Assembly: GCF_002252675.1 (NCBI RefSeq)
Contig: NZ_NQKY01000006.1
Coordinates: forward strand, 62,001 to 126,000
Direction of reading: 5' to 3'
DNA: 64,000 nt
Origin: Synechococcus sp. BO 8801
GTDB taxonomy: Bacteria > Cyanobacteriota > Cyanobacteriia > PCC-6307 > Cyanobiaceae
Part shown: positions 43,952 through 51,840 of the stretch, in pieces
Numbering within the stretch: position 1 is the stretch's first letter
Layout of the letters: each line of letters begins with the position of its first letter
The notes under the pieces: generated by a model
Told to the model about the DNA's origin: nothing
Seen by the model: only the letters and a program-made list of their open reading frames with translations
The model's database searches: none
Program-made: the position numbers and the translations under genes

Positions 43952-46039
43952 TCATTTGATTAGTGAGAGCAAAAGTCGCTTGGCATTAAGAACAACAGTG
44001 CAGGGATCGCACAAATCATGATATGCATTCTGTTTTATCCAATGTGATAACGCAGATTGCAGCCGTGCGGGGAAGTCCGCATGTCTTAGAAGATACTCAA
44101 TCGCCTCAGATTGCTCCTCATCGGAGGATGATAGATAAACTCTCAATAGTATCCTATCTAAACTTGGGTCTATACTCAATGGTTGACTATACCATTCAAA
44201 CTGTTCTGATAGTCTTAAGATATCCAAGGCTGCCTCTGTTCTTCCTGTCTCAGCGAGATTCAACGCAACAATACGCGGATCTTTAGGCGAACGTCTCCAA
44301 GCTACCGTTGATATTCTGTCAAAGAGTTGAGGGTCAATGTTTCTCTTCTCAATATAAGAGTCGTTTATCACAAGAGCATCAAGCTTAGAAACGATAAAGA
44401 GACGGATTGCATCGCATGGAGTCTCGACAATAGGCTCACCAAAGAAGTTGTAAGATGTATTAATTAGAATTGCGGGGAGGTCTAGTTTACTAAGAGCTGC
44501 CAGGAGTTGACTAATTCCACGCATCGAGTGTTTCTCGACTGACTGGAGACGAATACTCCCATCGACATGTGCGATCTTACTCAGTCGATCATCTTTGGCA
44601 TATCCAACAGATAGCATATAAGGTAAAAGGGATTTAGGACAGCTACTCACATCTATATAGTCCTTGAGATCCTTAAGAAAACCAAGGACTCCATAGGGTC
44701 GATAAGGCTCTCGATGCTTAACTCTCCAGTTGAGATCATCTCTAACTCCATCAATTAGTGGGTTAGCAAAGATGCTTCTTGCTCCTAAAGCACGTGGTCC
44801 CCATTCGGAGCCGCCCTCAAACCATCCAATTACATCTCCTGTACAAAGACGAGATCCTACGTATTCATAACAGACAGTTGACCTAAATTCACTCAGCCCA
44901 TAGTCTTCAATCACTTGATGAATGCACGAACTATCATAGTTAGATCCAAGAAATACGTTAAACTCGCGCTGTCCATCCCGATTCGTTAACTTATTTACCG
45001 TTCCATTTTCAAGTACTCTACAACCCATAAATGCTAAGCCTACGGCACAGCCGTCATCTCCAGCGGCAGGATGAATAAACACATCCTTGAATCCAAGTTC
45101 CGAAAGACGAGAGTTCGCAACACAGTTAAGCGCTAGACCGCCGGAATAGCATAAGTTATCTGATGATGTCATTGAGCGAAGAATCTCAGCACACCGCATG
45201 ACAAAGTGTTCTAATGCCCTTTGGGCCCCACAAGCCAGGCTGGCTGAAACCTGGGAGTTAAGAACACATTTATTAAATGAGCTTAAGAGCCCCATACATG
45301 TATTTGGGCGCACTAGACTTGGGATTATGGGTGATACTCCTATCTCTTGCAACCAAGCTGAAACTGAATCAACTGTAAAGCCGAAGGATGTTTCTGATTC
45401 ATCTAACTCCAAGTATCTACATGAATCTATGCTGGCATATGGTGTCAGACTACCAGCCAAAGCCATAAGCTTTCCCCCTGAGGGAAGACCACCTTCAGAT
45501 AAGCAAAGCAGAGTTGCGCATAAATCAAAGAACTGACCACCTGTAAGTCTCTCTGTAGTTGTGATCCCGGAAAATATAGGGTTGCACTGTCCTTTACTCA
45601 TTTCATAAAATGAGCATCCCTCAACACCATGATCCAATTTTGATCCTTGTTCATCAAGCACTAGCCCAGCAGCGCTTTCAAAAGGCGAAGTTGCTACAAG
45701 GCTTAATGCATGGGAAAGGTGATGGTAGGGAACGGATGGCTCATATACTAATGATTCATCAACAGAATAGGCCCTGAGGAAATCGTCGCGGCAAGTTCCT
45801 GTTGATCTTCCAACGACAAACATATCAACATCACTTAACTTTAGGTTGCTCGCCTTTAGAACATAGTTTATTGCCGCGAATGGAGGTAGTGTTCCATCAT
45901 TACCTCTTCCACAACCACCACTCCATGAATGTTTTCTTCGATCAAGACGTTCCTCACTGATAGCAGAGAGAATACAGTTGTCCTTGACTAAACAGGCCGA
46001 TCTATCGTGGATAGACATGGAGACACCGACTACAATCAT
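43952..46039 (-). CDS. NodU/CmcH-type carbamoyltransferase
   Basis: A 695-residue enzyme of the family that transfers a carbamoyl group from carbamoyl phosphate, through a carbamoyl-adenylate, to a hydroxyl group (NodU, CmcH, TobZ). N-terminal Kae1-like domain: VVGVSMSIHDRSACLVKDN, AISEERLDRRKHS, the metal-binding His in VPYHHLSHALS, and LCYSGGLALNCVANSRLSEL. YrdC-like/C-terminal part: GWFEGGSEWGPRALGARSIF, LNWRVKHREPYRPYGV, LPAILINTSYNFFGEPIVET. The last ~110 residues are an extra helical region. Its start overlaps the previous gene's stop by one base (TAATG). The substrate is unknown, but in this operon a modified peptide or a small product is likely. Confidence 0.9.
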   Translation of the reverse strand: MIVVGVSMSIHDRSACLVKDNCILSAISEERLDRRKHSWSGGCGRGNDGTLPPFAAINYVLKASNLKLSDVDMFVVGRSTGTCRDDFLRAYSVDESLVYEPSVPYHHLSHALSLVATSPFESAAGLVLDEQGSKLDHGVEGCSFYEMSKGQCNPIFSGITTTERLTGGQFFDLCATLLCLSEGGLPSGGKLMALAGSLTPYASIDSCRYLELDESETSFGFTVDSVSAWLQEIGVSPIIPSLVRPNTCMGLLSSFNKCVLNSQVSASLACGAQRALEHFVMRCAEILRSMTSSDNLCYSGGLALNCVANSRLSELGFKDVFIHPAAGDDGCAVGLAFMGCRVLENGTVNKLTNRDGQREFNVFLGSNYDSSCIHQVIEDYGLSEFRSTVCYEYVGSRLCTGDVIGWFEGGSEWGPRALGARSIFANPLIDGVRDDLNWRVKHREPYRPYGVLGFLKDLKDYIDVSSCPKSLLPYMLSVGYAKDDRLSKIAHVDGSIRLQSVEKHSMRGISQLLAALSKLDLPAILINTSYNFFGEPIVETPCDAIRLFIVSKLDALVINDSYIEKRNIDPQLFDRISTVAWRRSPKDPRIVALNLAETGRTEAALDILRLSEQFEWYSQPLSIDPSLDRILLRVYLSSSDEEQSEAIEYLLRHADFPARLQSALSHWIKQNAYHDLCDPCTVVLNAKRLLLSLIK

Positions 46040-47499
46040 TACGATATTTCTCCAAGTCTTCCGAGAATCAATAGCTCAATGCTTTCGAGATCAGGGCCTC
46101 TCCCGCAACGCATTGATACACTGTGGTATGCCTCCTGAATTAACGATTGAGAAAGCAAATAGAGAATATATGCAGTATTTGCGCTGTAATACTTGGTTGT
46201 ACTCGTAGGATAACCTCCTGATTCAAGCATCCACTCAGGTCCGCAATTGATAACAAGCCCATACTCATGTGGGTTCTCACCATAGGCTGTGCCAGGATGA
46301 GGACAGAAGACATAAGTGTTTGCTCTCCATATCTGTCTGCAAAGCAACTTCTGATAAAGGTAGGCTATGGCTTTTATGGTGTCTCTAAGCGATGAGTTAG
46401 GGAGCCCAATAGCGTACTCAAGCTGAACATTGAGCCCACCCCGCATACATTTAGCAATCATATCATCGATCATCGCAAGTGACTGTCCTTTTTCTCGCTT
46501 ACCTGTGTCAGCTTCAAATACGCCCTCAATCCCAAATACAACACTTTCAGATAAGGTAGAAAGCTCCGCTATCTGCATATCACTCAATTGGCTTGCCTCA
46601 GTATAGAACCCAAGAAGTTTGTCTCCAGAGGAACTAATCACTTCTGCCACCTGACTTACATGGACTTTATTTACAGTAAATAGCTCATCTTCAAGAAAGA
46701 CAATCCTTCCCTGTCCGCCAATATGCCGTCTAAAAGACTCTAGATCAGCAGATAGTCTTTGAGCAGAGCGGAACCTTAGGTTGTGCCAGCTTGGCACACC
46801 AGCACAATATCTACATGCGAATATACACCCAGCAGACGTCCTCAGGCTAAAAGGTATCTGACCAAGATATCCTGAGATTCTTGAGTACAATTCTAATGCT
46901 GGTTGAACGAGATCAAAGGCGGGGACCGGTAGTTCTGATAGATCGCTGATAATAGCTGGATTGTTAGCCATTGCCGGATTAGTTCGGCTGTTCACAGATG
47001 GGTGGTAAACTTCATCTCCGTCAAGCAGACCCTTGACATAGCATGGCAACAGAAGATCGACCTCTCCATTACCTACAAAATCAACTTGAGGAATATCTTC
47101 CAAAAGATGAGTATTCATTACTGTCGCTAGACGACCTGTTACACCAATCCAAGCATCACTAAAAAGCTCACGAATGATAGAGGAAACAATTCGAACTCCG
47201 AAAATCGTAGCTGATGACCTACTTGCGATAAAGTGATCTCCACAGAATATATAGACCCTGGATCTGAACTGCGACACTATATGAATCAAGAGGCTACGAT
47301 CTCTTTCCTCTATATATCCAGGAAACATACTCTGAAGTGGAAGATAGTTTACAGAAAATCCGTACTGCTGAAAGCAAGATGCCAAGGTTAGTCCGGGAGA
47401 ATCCCATGGCTCGAGGCTAGTCACTTGTGAACTCAGTAAACCACGGAAAGTTGGCCTTCTGAATGGCATGACTATGGTTATGTCAAACATGTTGGCCAC
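46039..47499 (-). CDS. Radical SAM protein with B12-binding-like N-terminal domain
   Basis: A 486-residue protein. Residues ~1-190 resemble a cobalamin-binding Rossmann domain (LTLASCFQQYGFSVNYLPLQ, VDFVGNGEVDLLLPCYVKGL), but the classic D-x-H-x-x-G motif is not seen (FCGDHFIAS is the nearest). The radical SAM core starts with TSAGCIFACRYCAGVPSW, a C-x3-C-x2-C cluster motif for a 4Fe-4S cluster, followed by GRIVFLEDELFTV and GLNVQLEYAIGLPNSSL. Such enzymes make methyl transfers, C-C bonds or rearrangements. It lies 10 bp after the SPASM enzyme and overlaps the carbamoyltransferase by one base. Confidence 0.88.
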   Translation of the reverse strand: MANMFDITIVMPFRRPTFRGLLSSQVTSLEPWDSPGLTLASCFQQYGFSVNYLPLQSMFPGYIEERDRSLLIHIVSQFRSRVYIFCGDHFIASRSSATIFGVRIVSSIIRELFSDAWIGVTGRLATVMNTHLLEDIPQVDFVGNGEVDLLLPCYVKGLLDGDEVYHPSVNSRTNPAMANNPAIISDLSELPVPAFDLVQPALELYSRISGYLGQIPFSLRTSAGCIFACRYCAGVPSWHNLRFRSAQRLSADLESFRRHIGGQGRIVFLEDELFTVNKVHVSQVAEVISSSGDKLLGFYTEASQLSDMQIAELSTLSESVVFGIEGVFEADTGKREKGQSLAMIDDMIAKCMRGGLNVQLEYAIGLPNSSLRDTIKAIAYLYQKLLCRQIWRANTYVFCPHPGTAYGENPHEYGLVINCGPEWMLESGGYPTSTTKYYSANTAYILYLLSQSLIQEAYHSVSMRCGRGPDLESIELLILGRLGEIS

Positions 47500-47509
47500 T
47501 TTTAATATG

Positions 47510-48625
47510 CTAGCTTGGAGATACTAAATCGCTTGCCCTAGGACAGAATGGATCCATTGATAAGGTAGACCCCATCAGCCAAAAGGATCTCGCCTTAGAA
47601 CCGCCGCGGCATTGTCTGACTATTAAACATGTTGAACAAGCAGGGTACGTGAGATATGGCTTAGGCTTTTGGAATTGTTGAAATATACTAGAGTTCTGAA
47701 TAAAATTAAGATCTGAGTTAAGGATGTTACCCAATCTAGCGGACTGTAGTCCTGAAAGCAGTACGCTAGGATATATATCTCCATTAGAGTCTATTGCGAT
47801 CTCGGTTATTCCAGTAGTATCTGAGGTATCACATGCCTCTAAGGCGTCAAATCTAGAAGGTGTAGAATAATGCCATAGATTTTCGCATTCCGCCAGTTCA
47901 ATCCCCATCTCAGCTAGTGGCAGGTAAAACTCCCATGGCGAAATAGTGGAAATCCGCATAGCAGAGAGAAGGCCTTTTGACTTCTGCTCAGTCCAATAAA
48001 GCAAGCGTTCTTTGAACTGGCTATAGGGCAGTCCTTGGCCATCAGATTTGCTTCCTCTGCCTATATTTGCACAGACAATCAATAACAAGCCAGCAGCGCC
48101 AAGCCTTTTAACCACAAAAGTGTATAGCTCCTCTATTTCAGGCGCGTTAGTAGATGTCAGAACTGTGTTAACACTCCATGAAATGCCCAACATTCCTAAC
48201 GCTTCTGCAGTGGCTATTGCAGATTCAAACGAATAGCTTGAGCGATATCCTTGGCGTGGTGGCCGTGTCAGATTAAACTTTGCCTGCTCATAGTGGTCAA
48301 TACTTAAACTTATCGAAAACTGATGCTCTGAAGTTGGCAACCTTTTCAACAGGTCATGATTAAAAGCTCCACCTGTAATTAGCGCAACGCGGAACGAAGG
48401 CAAGCTACATGCATAATTCACTAATGGAATAACCTCTGGGTGCAGCATTGGCTCACCACCGGCAAAGCTTATGCTCTGAATTCCAGACTCATGCAATTTC
48501 TTTATTGCTCTGATCCACTCTGATTGACTCAGCTCATCCTTCTTTGGCTGACCTGATGATGAATGGCAATATTTGCATCTAAGCTCACATCTGTTGGTCA
48601 AGTTCAGGTCGGCATGATAAATCAT
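47510..48625 (-). CDS. Radical SAM/SPASM-type peptide-modifying enzyme
   Basis: A 371-residue protein. Radical SAM motif LTNRCELRCKYCHSSSG (C-x3-C-x2-C) at residues ~10-26, GGEPMLHPEVIPLV, a long barrel region, then a C-terminal SPASM/twitch-like auxiliary-cluster domain with AIDSNGDIYPSVLLSGLQSA and YPACSTCLIVRQCRGGSKAR...DPFCPRASD. SPASM enzymes most often modify ribosomal peptides (thioether, C-C crosslinks, epimers), as in sactipeptide and PqqE pathways. Starts 27 bp after the small protein gene. Together with the TldD-like protease and a small peptide gene it points to a RiPP-type pathway. Confidence 0.88.
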   Translation of the reverse strand: MIYHADLNLTNRCELRCKYCHSSSGQPKKDELSQSEWIRAIKKLHESGIQSISFAGGEPMLHPEVIPLVNYACSLPSFRVALITGGAFNHDLLKRLPTSEHQFSISLSIDHYEQAKFNLTRPPRQGYRSSYSFESAIATAEALGMLGISWSVNTVLTSTNAPEIEELYTFVVKRLGAAGLLLIVCANIGRGSKSDGQGLPYSQFKERLLYWTEQKSKGLLSAMRISTISPWEFYLPLAEMGIELAECENLWHYSTPSRFDALEACDTSDTTGITEIAIDSNGDIYPSVLLSGLQSARLGNILNSDLNFIQNSSIFQQFQKPKPYLTYPACSTCLIVRQCRGGSKARSFWLMGSTLSMDPFCPRASDLVSPS

Positions 48626-48652
48626 GAATTCAAGACTATAATTGACGATGCT

Positions 48653-48910
48653 TTATGGGTTATCTAATTCCTCTAATCCGGTAAGCTCGATGCGAATCCT
48701 TGCCTTTATCCCATCTGGAAATGCCTTTTGACCCCTTGCTTCGCTGATGTCTTGTTGCATTTTTTCGAGTTCAGAAGCTACAAATTCTTCAATGCGGCGA
48801 ATTAAATCACTTTTTAAGTTTCGCTGATGAAAGTCATTTTGCTGAGAGCGGTGCAAATCAACATCAATAATAGTGCGATTCCATTGTTTAGAAATAAAGA
48901 ACTCGTCCAT
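48653..48910 (-). CDS. Small hypothetical protein in the radical SAM operon
   Basis: An 85-residue protein, MDEFFISKQWNRTIIDVDLH, with a long helix (RRIEEFVASELEKMQQDISE) and a C-terminal strand-like KARIRIELTGLEELDNP. ATG at 48910 follows the GST stop after one base (TAAAATG). It is not Cys-rich, so it is less likely to be the modified peptide than the gene at 49601; it could be a peptide chaperone of the RRE kind or a second precursor. No family is recognised. Confidence 0.65.
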   Translation of the reverse strand: MDEFFISKQWNRTIIDVDLHRSQQNDFHQRNLKSDLIRRIEEFVASELEKMQQDISEARGQKAFPDGIKARIRIELTGLEELDNP

Positions 48911-48911
48911 T

Positions 48912-49604
48912 TTACTTGCCCTCAAGGTTGTCAGATTCTACGATCATAACACCGACTTCTACTGGAGGGCAGGTGCTTGCCCACGCGTCTAGGCTTCGGA
49001 TACGACTTCTATAAGCTCTGATACTAGAAAAGGAAAGTAGATCAATGCCCGCATGGTCACAATTAGAAAGACTAGACATGATGGCGAAATCTGCAATGTC
49101 TATTGCACTACCTGTTACATAGTCATTCTTCTCTAAATGAGTATTTAGTATACCAAGCACTCTCTCAGAGCTAGTCCTGGCCTCTCTAATGCGTTCATCT
49201 TCGAATGAATTTTCTTCGCTTCCGCTAATGCCTGGATTTCCGTGCATAACTTTAACAAGCATAGTTTCTATTATCTTATCGATTGGGGGGGAGAGCTCTG
49301 CGATTTGCCAGCTCAGCCACTGTATATTTTTTACTAGGCGATCATTGGTGAGTTCGCCGTTAGCACTCGTATTAGAAGCTTTTTGCGCCAAATAAACTAA
49401 TATTGCAATTGTTTCCCATACCACTTTTTCGCCATCCACCAATACTGGAACTATCCCGTTAGGATTAATCTGCAAAAAATCGGCGCTCTTTTGCTCAAGG
49501 GCTACTAGATTCACTTCGGCCAAATCCAATGATAGGCCCAGATGCTTCGCTGCTGCCTGCACGGATCGAGACTTTGGCGATTGCTGGAAAGAATAAAGCT
49601 TCAT
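48912..49604 (-). CDS. Glutathione S-transferase-like protein
   Basis: A 230-residue protein with the GST fold. Residues ~1-80 are the thioredoxin-like domain: MKLYSFQQSPKSRSVQAAAK, INPNGIVPVLVDGEKVVWET (cis-Pro and Glu-Thr in the glutathione site) and ILVYLAQK. Residues ~90-215 are helical (NDYVTGSAIDIADFAIMSSL carries the N-capping box). GSTs conjugate glutathione or act as isomerases; in biosynthetic clusters they can open rings or install sulfur. The start overlaps the stop of the small peptide gene upstream as ATGA. Role in the operon is inferred from position only. Confidence 0.85.
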   Translation of the reverse strand: MKLYSFQQSPKSRSVQAAAKHLGLSLDLAEVNLVALEQKSADFLQINPNGIVPVLVDGEKVVWETIAILVYLAQKASNTSANGELTNDRLVKNIQWLSWQIAELSPPIDKIIETMLVKVMHGNPGISGSEENSFEDERIREARTSSERVLGILNTHLEKNDYVTGSAIDIADFAIMSSLSNCDHAGIDLLSFSSIRAYRSRIRSLDAWASTCPPVEVGVMIVESDNLEGK

Positions 49605-49795
49605 TTCTGTGTATGAGCTGTAAGTTCAAGATTGATTAGATTTACAATATTTCCTTGGTTTGTTGAGCTCTTCGTGGAAAGCATGCATCCAACAAAGCTT
49701 AAGGGACAATCTCGCACTTGCCGGTTGAACAGTGTAGTGGCCTTCACATCTTTTAACGCCATCTTGCCTGATGAGTCTTGATGGTGGTCTTTCAT
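49601..49795 (-). CDS. Candidate precursor peptide of the radical SAM operon
   Basis: A 64-codon frame, MKDHHQDSSGKMALKDVKAT, then NRQVRDCPLSFVGCMLSTKS and a polar end NIVNLINLELTAHTQK. AGGA lies 9 bp upstream of the ATG at 49795; an inner ATG at 49762 (MALKDVKA) also has a weak site. The stop overlaps the GST start by 4 bp (AAATGA), which argues that the frame is translated. Size, position at the head of an operon of peptide-modifying enzymes, and two Cys in a Ser/Thr-rich stretch suit a RiPP precursor. Caution: the upstream sequence is an IS630 remnant in the same frame, so the 5' part could be transposase-derived. Confidence 0.45.
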   Translation of the reverse strand: MKDHHQDSSGKMALKDVKATTLFNRQVRDCPLSFVGCMLSTKSSTNQGNIVNLINLELTAHTQK

Positions 49796-49800
49796 TTCTT

Positions 49801-49920
49801 GTCTTCCTGCGTTAATCTCCAGGATTGAATCCACCGTCGGCTTCCAGTTAAACGGGGCTTGGTCTTGTTGTAACCTGCCAACAACTGCTCGATTTAGGCG
49901 ATCAGCTCTTTGACACCCAT
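49801..49920 (-). pseudogene. IS630-family transposase C-terminal fragment
   Basis: On the complement, MGVKELIA-stop-IEQLLAGYNKTK and, one frame over, PFNWKPTVDSILEINAG match the C-terminal end of IS630-type transposases. A stop and a frameshift are present; only ~40 codons remain. Confidence 0.6.
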
Positions 49921-49929
49921 CTTTTGTCT

Positions 49930-50100
49930 GATGATGGTGTGCCCGCCCTGTCCGGGCAGCCCGGGGTGAGGTTGAGACTGAGGAGAGGGTGGAGGCGCTG
50001 CCCTGTCCGACCCTTGTCCGAGCCTGCCGGCGATTGATGCTCTGGCTGGCAGGGCCAATGGGATCGCGCGCTCGGGGGAGTGGGGCTGGCGGGGCTGACT
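49930..50100 (+). repeat. S4: partial GC-rich palindromic element
   Basis: It keeps the right half of the S layout: TGATGGTGTGCCCGCCCTGTC, CCCTGTCCGACCCTTGTCCG, GCGATTGATGCTCTGGCTGG and the GCGCTCGGGGGAGTGG tail, then a GTGGTTGACCAACTG block at ~50138. Confidence 0.6.
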
Positions 50101-50311
50101 GGGGATGAGGAAGGGGCAGGCTGTACAGATCTCCGTGGTTGACCAACTGAGTGATCCCCCGAGGTCAATGAAGATCATTGCCTCGGGGAGCCGATCCCCG
50201 GGGAGCCTGCGCTGCTGAAGAGGCGGGAGCGGTTTCCTCGTAAGCATGCGGTTGAGCGGTGGCAGAAGCTTCAGAAGGAGGGGTGGAGGCGTGTGGAGCC
50301 GCAGTGGTAGT

Positions 50312-50506
50312 TCAGATGACCCCATCAGGGCTGGTACGGTCCAGAACCGCCAGCAGCTCTTCGAGCACCCGCCCGACCTCCGGTCTCTTCTCAGGTGTGT
50401 GCACCGCGCCGAAGGCACGGGCCGTCTTGCGGCCCTCGATCTCCTGGAGGGTGTTGGTCGTGTCCATCAGCAGCTGGATGGAGATGTCGGCTGTGGTGAA
50501 GGGCAT
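50312..50506 (-). CDS. Small hypothetical protein
   Basis: A 64-residue frame, MPFTTADISIQLLMDTTNTL, then QEIEGRKTARAFGAVHTPEK and a helix RVLEELLAVLDRTSPDGVI. Composition is typical of a real soluble protein, in contrast to the antisense frames here. No family is recognised and there is no operon partner; it stands between S4 and S5. Confidence 0.45.
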   Translation of the reverse strand: MPFTTADISIQLLMDTTNTLQEIEGRKTARAFGAVHTPEKRPEVGRVLEELLAVLDRTSPDGVI

Positions 50507-51125
50507 GGGTCTTAAAGGGGCTAAGTACAGCGTTCCCGGGTACGGTCAGCTATCGACAGGGACAAGATGTCCTTTCAGTGGCTCGACCACTTACCCCCGA
50601 GGACGAAGCGCTTAGAGCTCTTGTGGAAAGCGGATCGGCTCGGTGACGGCGCTGCTGAAGTGATCGGGGCTGTGGGTGCTGCGATTGCTCTTGTGTCGGA
50701 ACCCCATTCAGGTGCCCTCGGGCGATGGCTCGTTCCATCCACCGGTACCAGCGACAGGCACTACCCCCCCTTCAAAGCCGCACAACCGGACAGGCCGGAC
50801 AACGGGGGGCTGCCTCCTTTCTTGGATGTCTGCTTTGCAAGGGAGGGGGGGATCTGATCAATGGTTTTTATTGAGGGTGTCCGCCCTGTCCAGCGCGTCC
50901 GGCGTGAGGTGGGGACTGGGGAGAGGGAAGCTGCCCTGCCCTGTCCGGACCCTGTCCACGCGCTCACCGCGCCTGTCCGACCACCACAGCCCTGGCCGTT
51001 AGGTCATACCCCCCCGACCTGGCTAGGGAAGGGTGTCCCCCTTTGGGGGGTGGGGGGGATGGCGGGGATGCGCTCTGAAGATCCAGTCCGACACCGGGAA
51101 CCCTTTGAACAGCCTCACCTCCACC
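50507..51125. other. Intergenic region holding S5
   Basis: Apart from S5 and the leader of the small ORF at 51126 nothing is recognised. Confidence 0.5.
50714..51053 (+). repeat. S5: GC-rich palindromic element; identical to S3 over ~286 bp
   Basis: See S3. 50765-51050 matches 41523-41809 by eye in full. The pair is in direct orientation about 9.2 kb apart and flanks the radical SAM operon. Confidence 0.8.
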
Positions 51126-51359
51126 ATGCCCCGCATCCTCTGGCACTTCAACGCCGAAGGCTTGCCCCTCGAACGCATCGACAGCCTCACCAGCGAGCAC
51201 ATCCCCGTCTTCACAGGCGGGCCTGAGGAGTTGCTCCACCCCGAACAGGGTGTGCGCTCAATCGCCTGCTTCATTCCCGAGGTCGCAGGGGTGGAGTGGA
51301 TCTTCGGTGGTGACAGCCACTCCTCGGGAATCCGGCGAAGTGCTCGGGGGAATGCGTGA
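51126..51359 (+). CDS. Small repeat-associated protein, copy 4 (intact)
   Basis: A 77-residue protein, MPRILWHFNAEGLPLERIDS, LTSEHIPVFTGGPEELLHPE and CFIPEVAGVEWIFGG. It aligns with copy 1 at 10307 along its full length except for a longer tail (HSSGIRRSARGNA). The leader GGGAACCCTTTGAACAGCC and the block that follows are those of the other copies. Substitutions keep the protein pattern (WHF, PLERID, PVFTGGPEE), which suggests selection on the product. Function unknown. Confidence 0.55.
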   Translation: MPRILWHFNAEGLPLERIDSLTSEHIPVFTGGPEELLHPEQGVRSIACFIPEVAGVEWIFGGDSHSSGIRRSARGNA

Positions 51360-51840
51360 GAGGGGCAGCTGAGAGGACCGCCCGAGAATAAACGGGCCGG
51401 TCTCCGTGGTTAACCGACGGTGCTGTTCCCCCCGAGAACGTTCCACCCCTTGCCTCAATGTCCTGCGCCTTCTTGCCCCTGGTGAACAAATCGCTGTCGG
51501 CTGCCTCCATGGCCTGCCTCGTCCCCTGGCTCGTCTTGATCAAGCGCTCCCCGCCTTAGGCGGCGAACTCCTGCAGTGTCTTGCGGCCGCTGATAGCCCT
51601 AATGGCGACCCTGGCCTTGAAATCGGGGCTATGGTTGCGGCGTTTGCTTATGGGTAGGAGCCCCTGGTCAGGGGCGGTGCCCCGCCTCAGAGGTTAACGC
51701 TGGACCCTGTCCAGAAAAACCAGACCACCTCAGATTCACATTCAAGGCATAAAATTTAGCCAGGCCAAGCAAGCTGGCTGGCATGAGTCAAGATGCTCAA
51801 CCCTGCTCTTATTCAGGGATGGACTAACTCCAAGAATTCA
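51360..51840. other. Intergenic region holding R10
   Basis: It contains the GTGGTTAACCGACGG block (~51402) and R10; nothing coding is recognised. Confidence 0.5.
51560..51734 (-). repeat. R10: IS3-type orfA end remnant
   Basis: It keeps GAACTCCTGCAGTGTCTTGCG, CCTTGAAATCGGGGCTATGG, CCCCTGGTCAGGGGCGG, GAGGTTAACGCTGGACCCTG and the terminus TCCAGAAAAACCAG. Confidence 0.75.

Noticed and set aside
42708-49604. Saxitoxin-type cluster based on the carbamoyltransferase
   Set aside because: No sxtA-like polyketide/amidinotransferase or Rieske oxygenase genes are present; the radical SAM and TldD genes do not fit.
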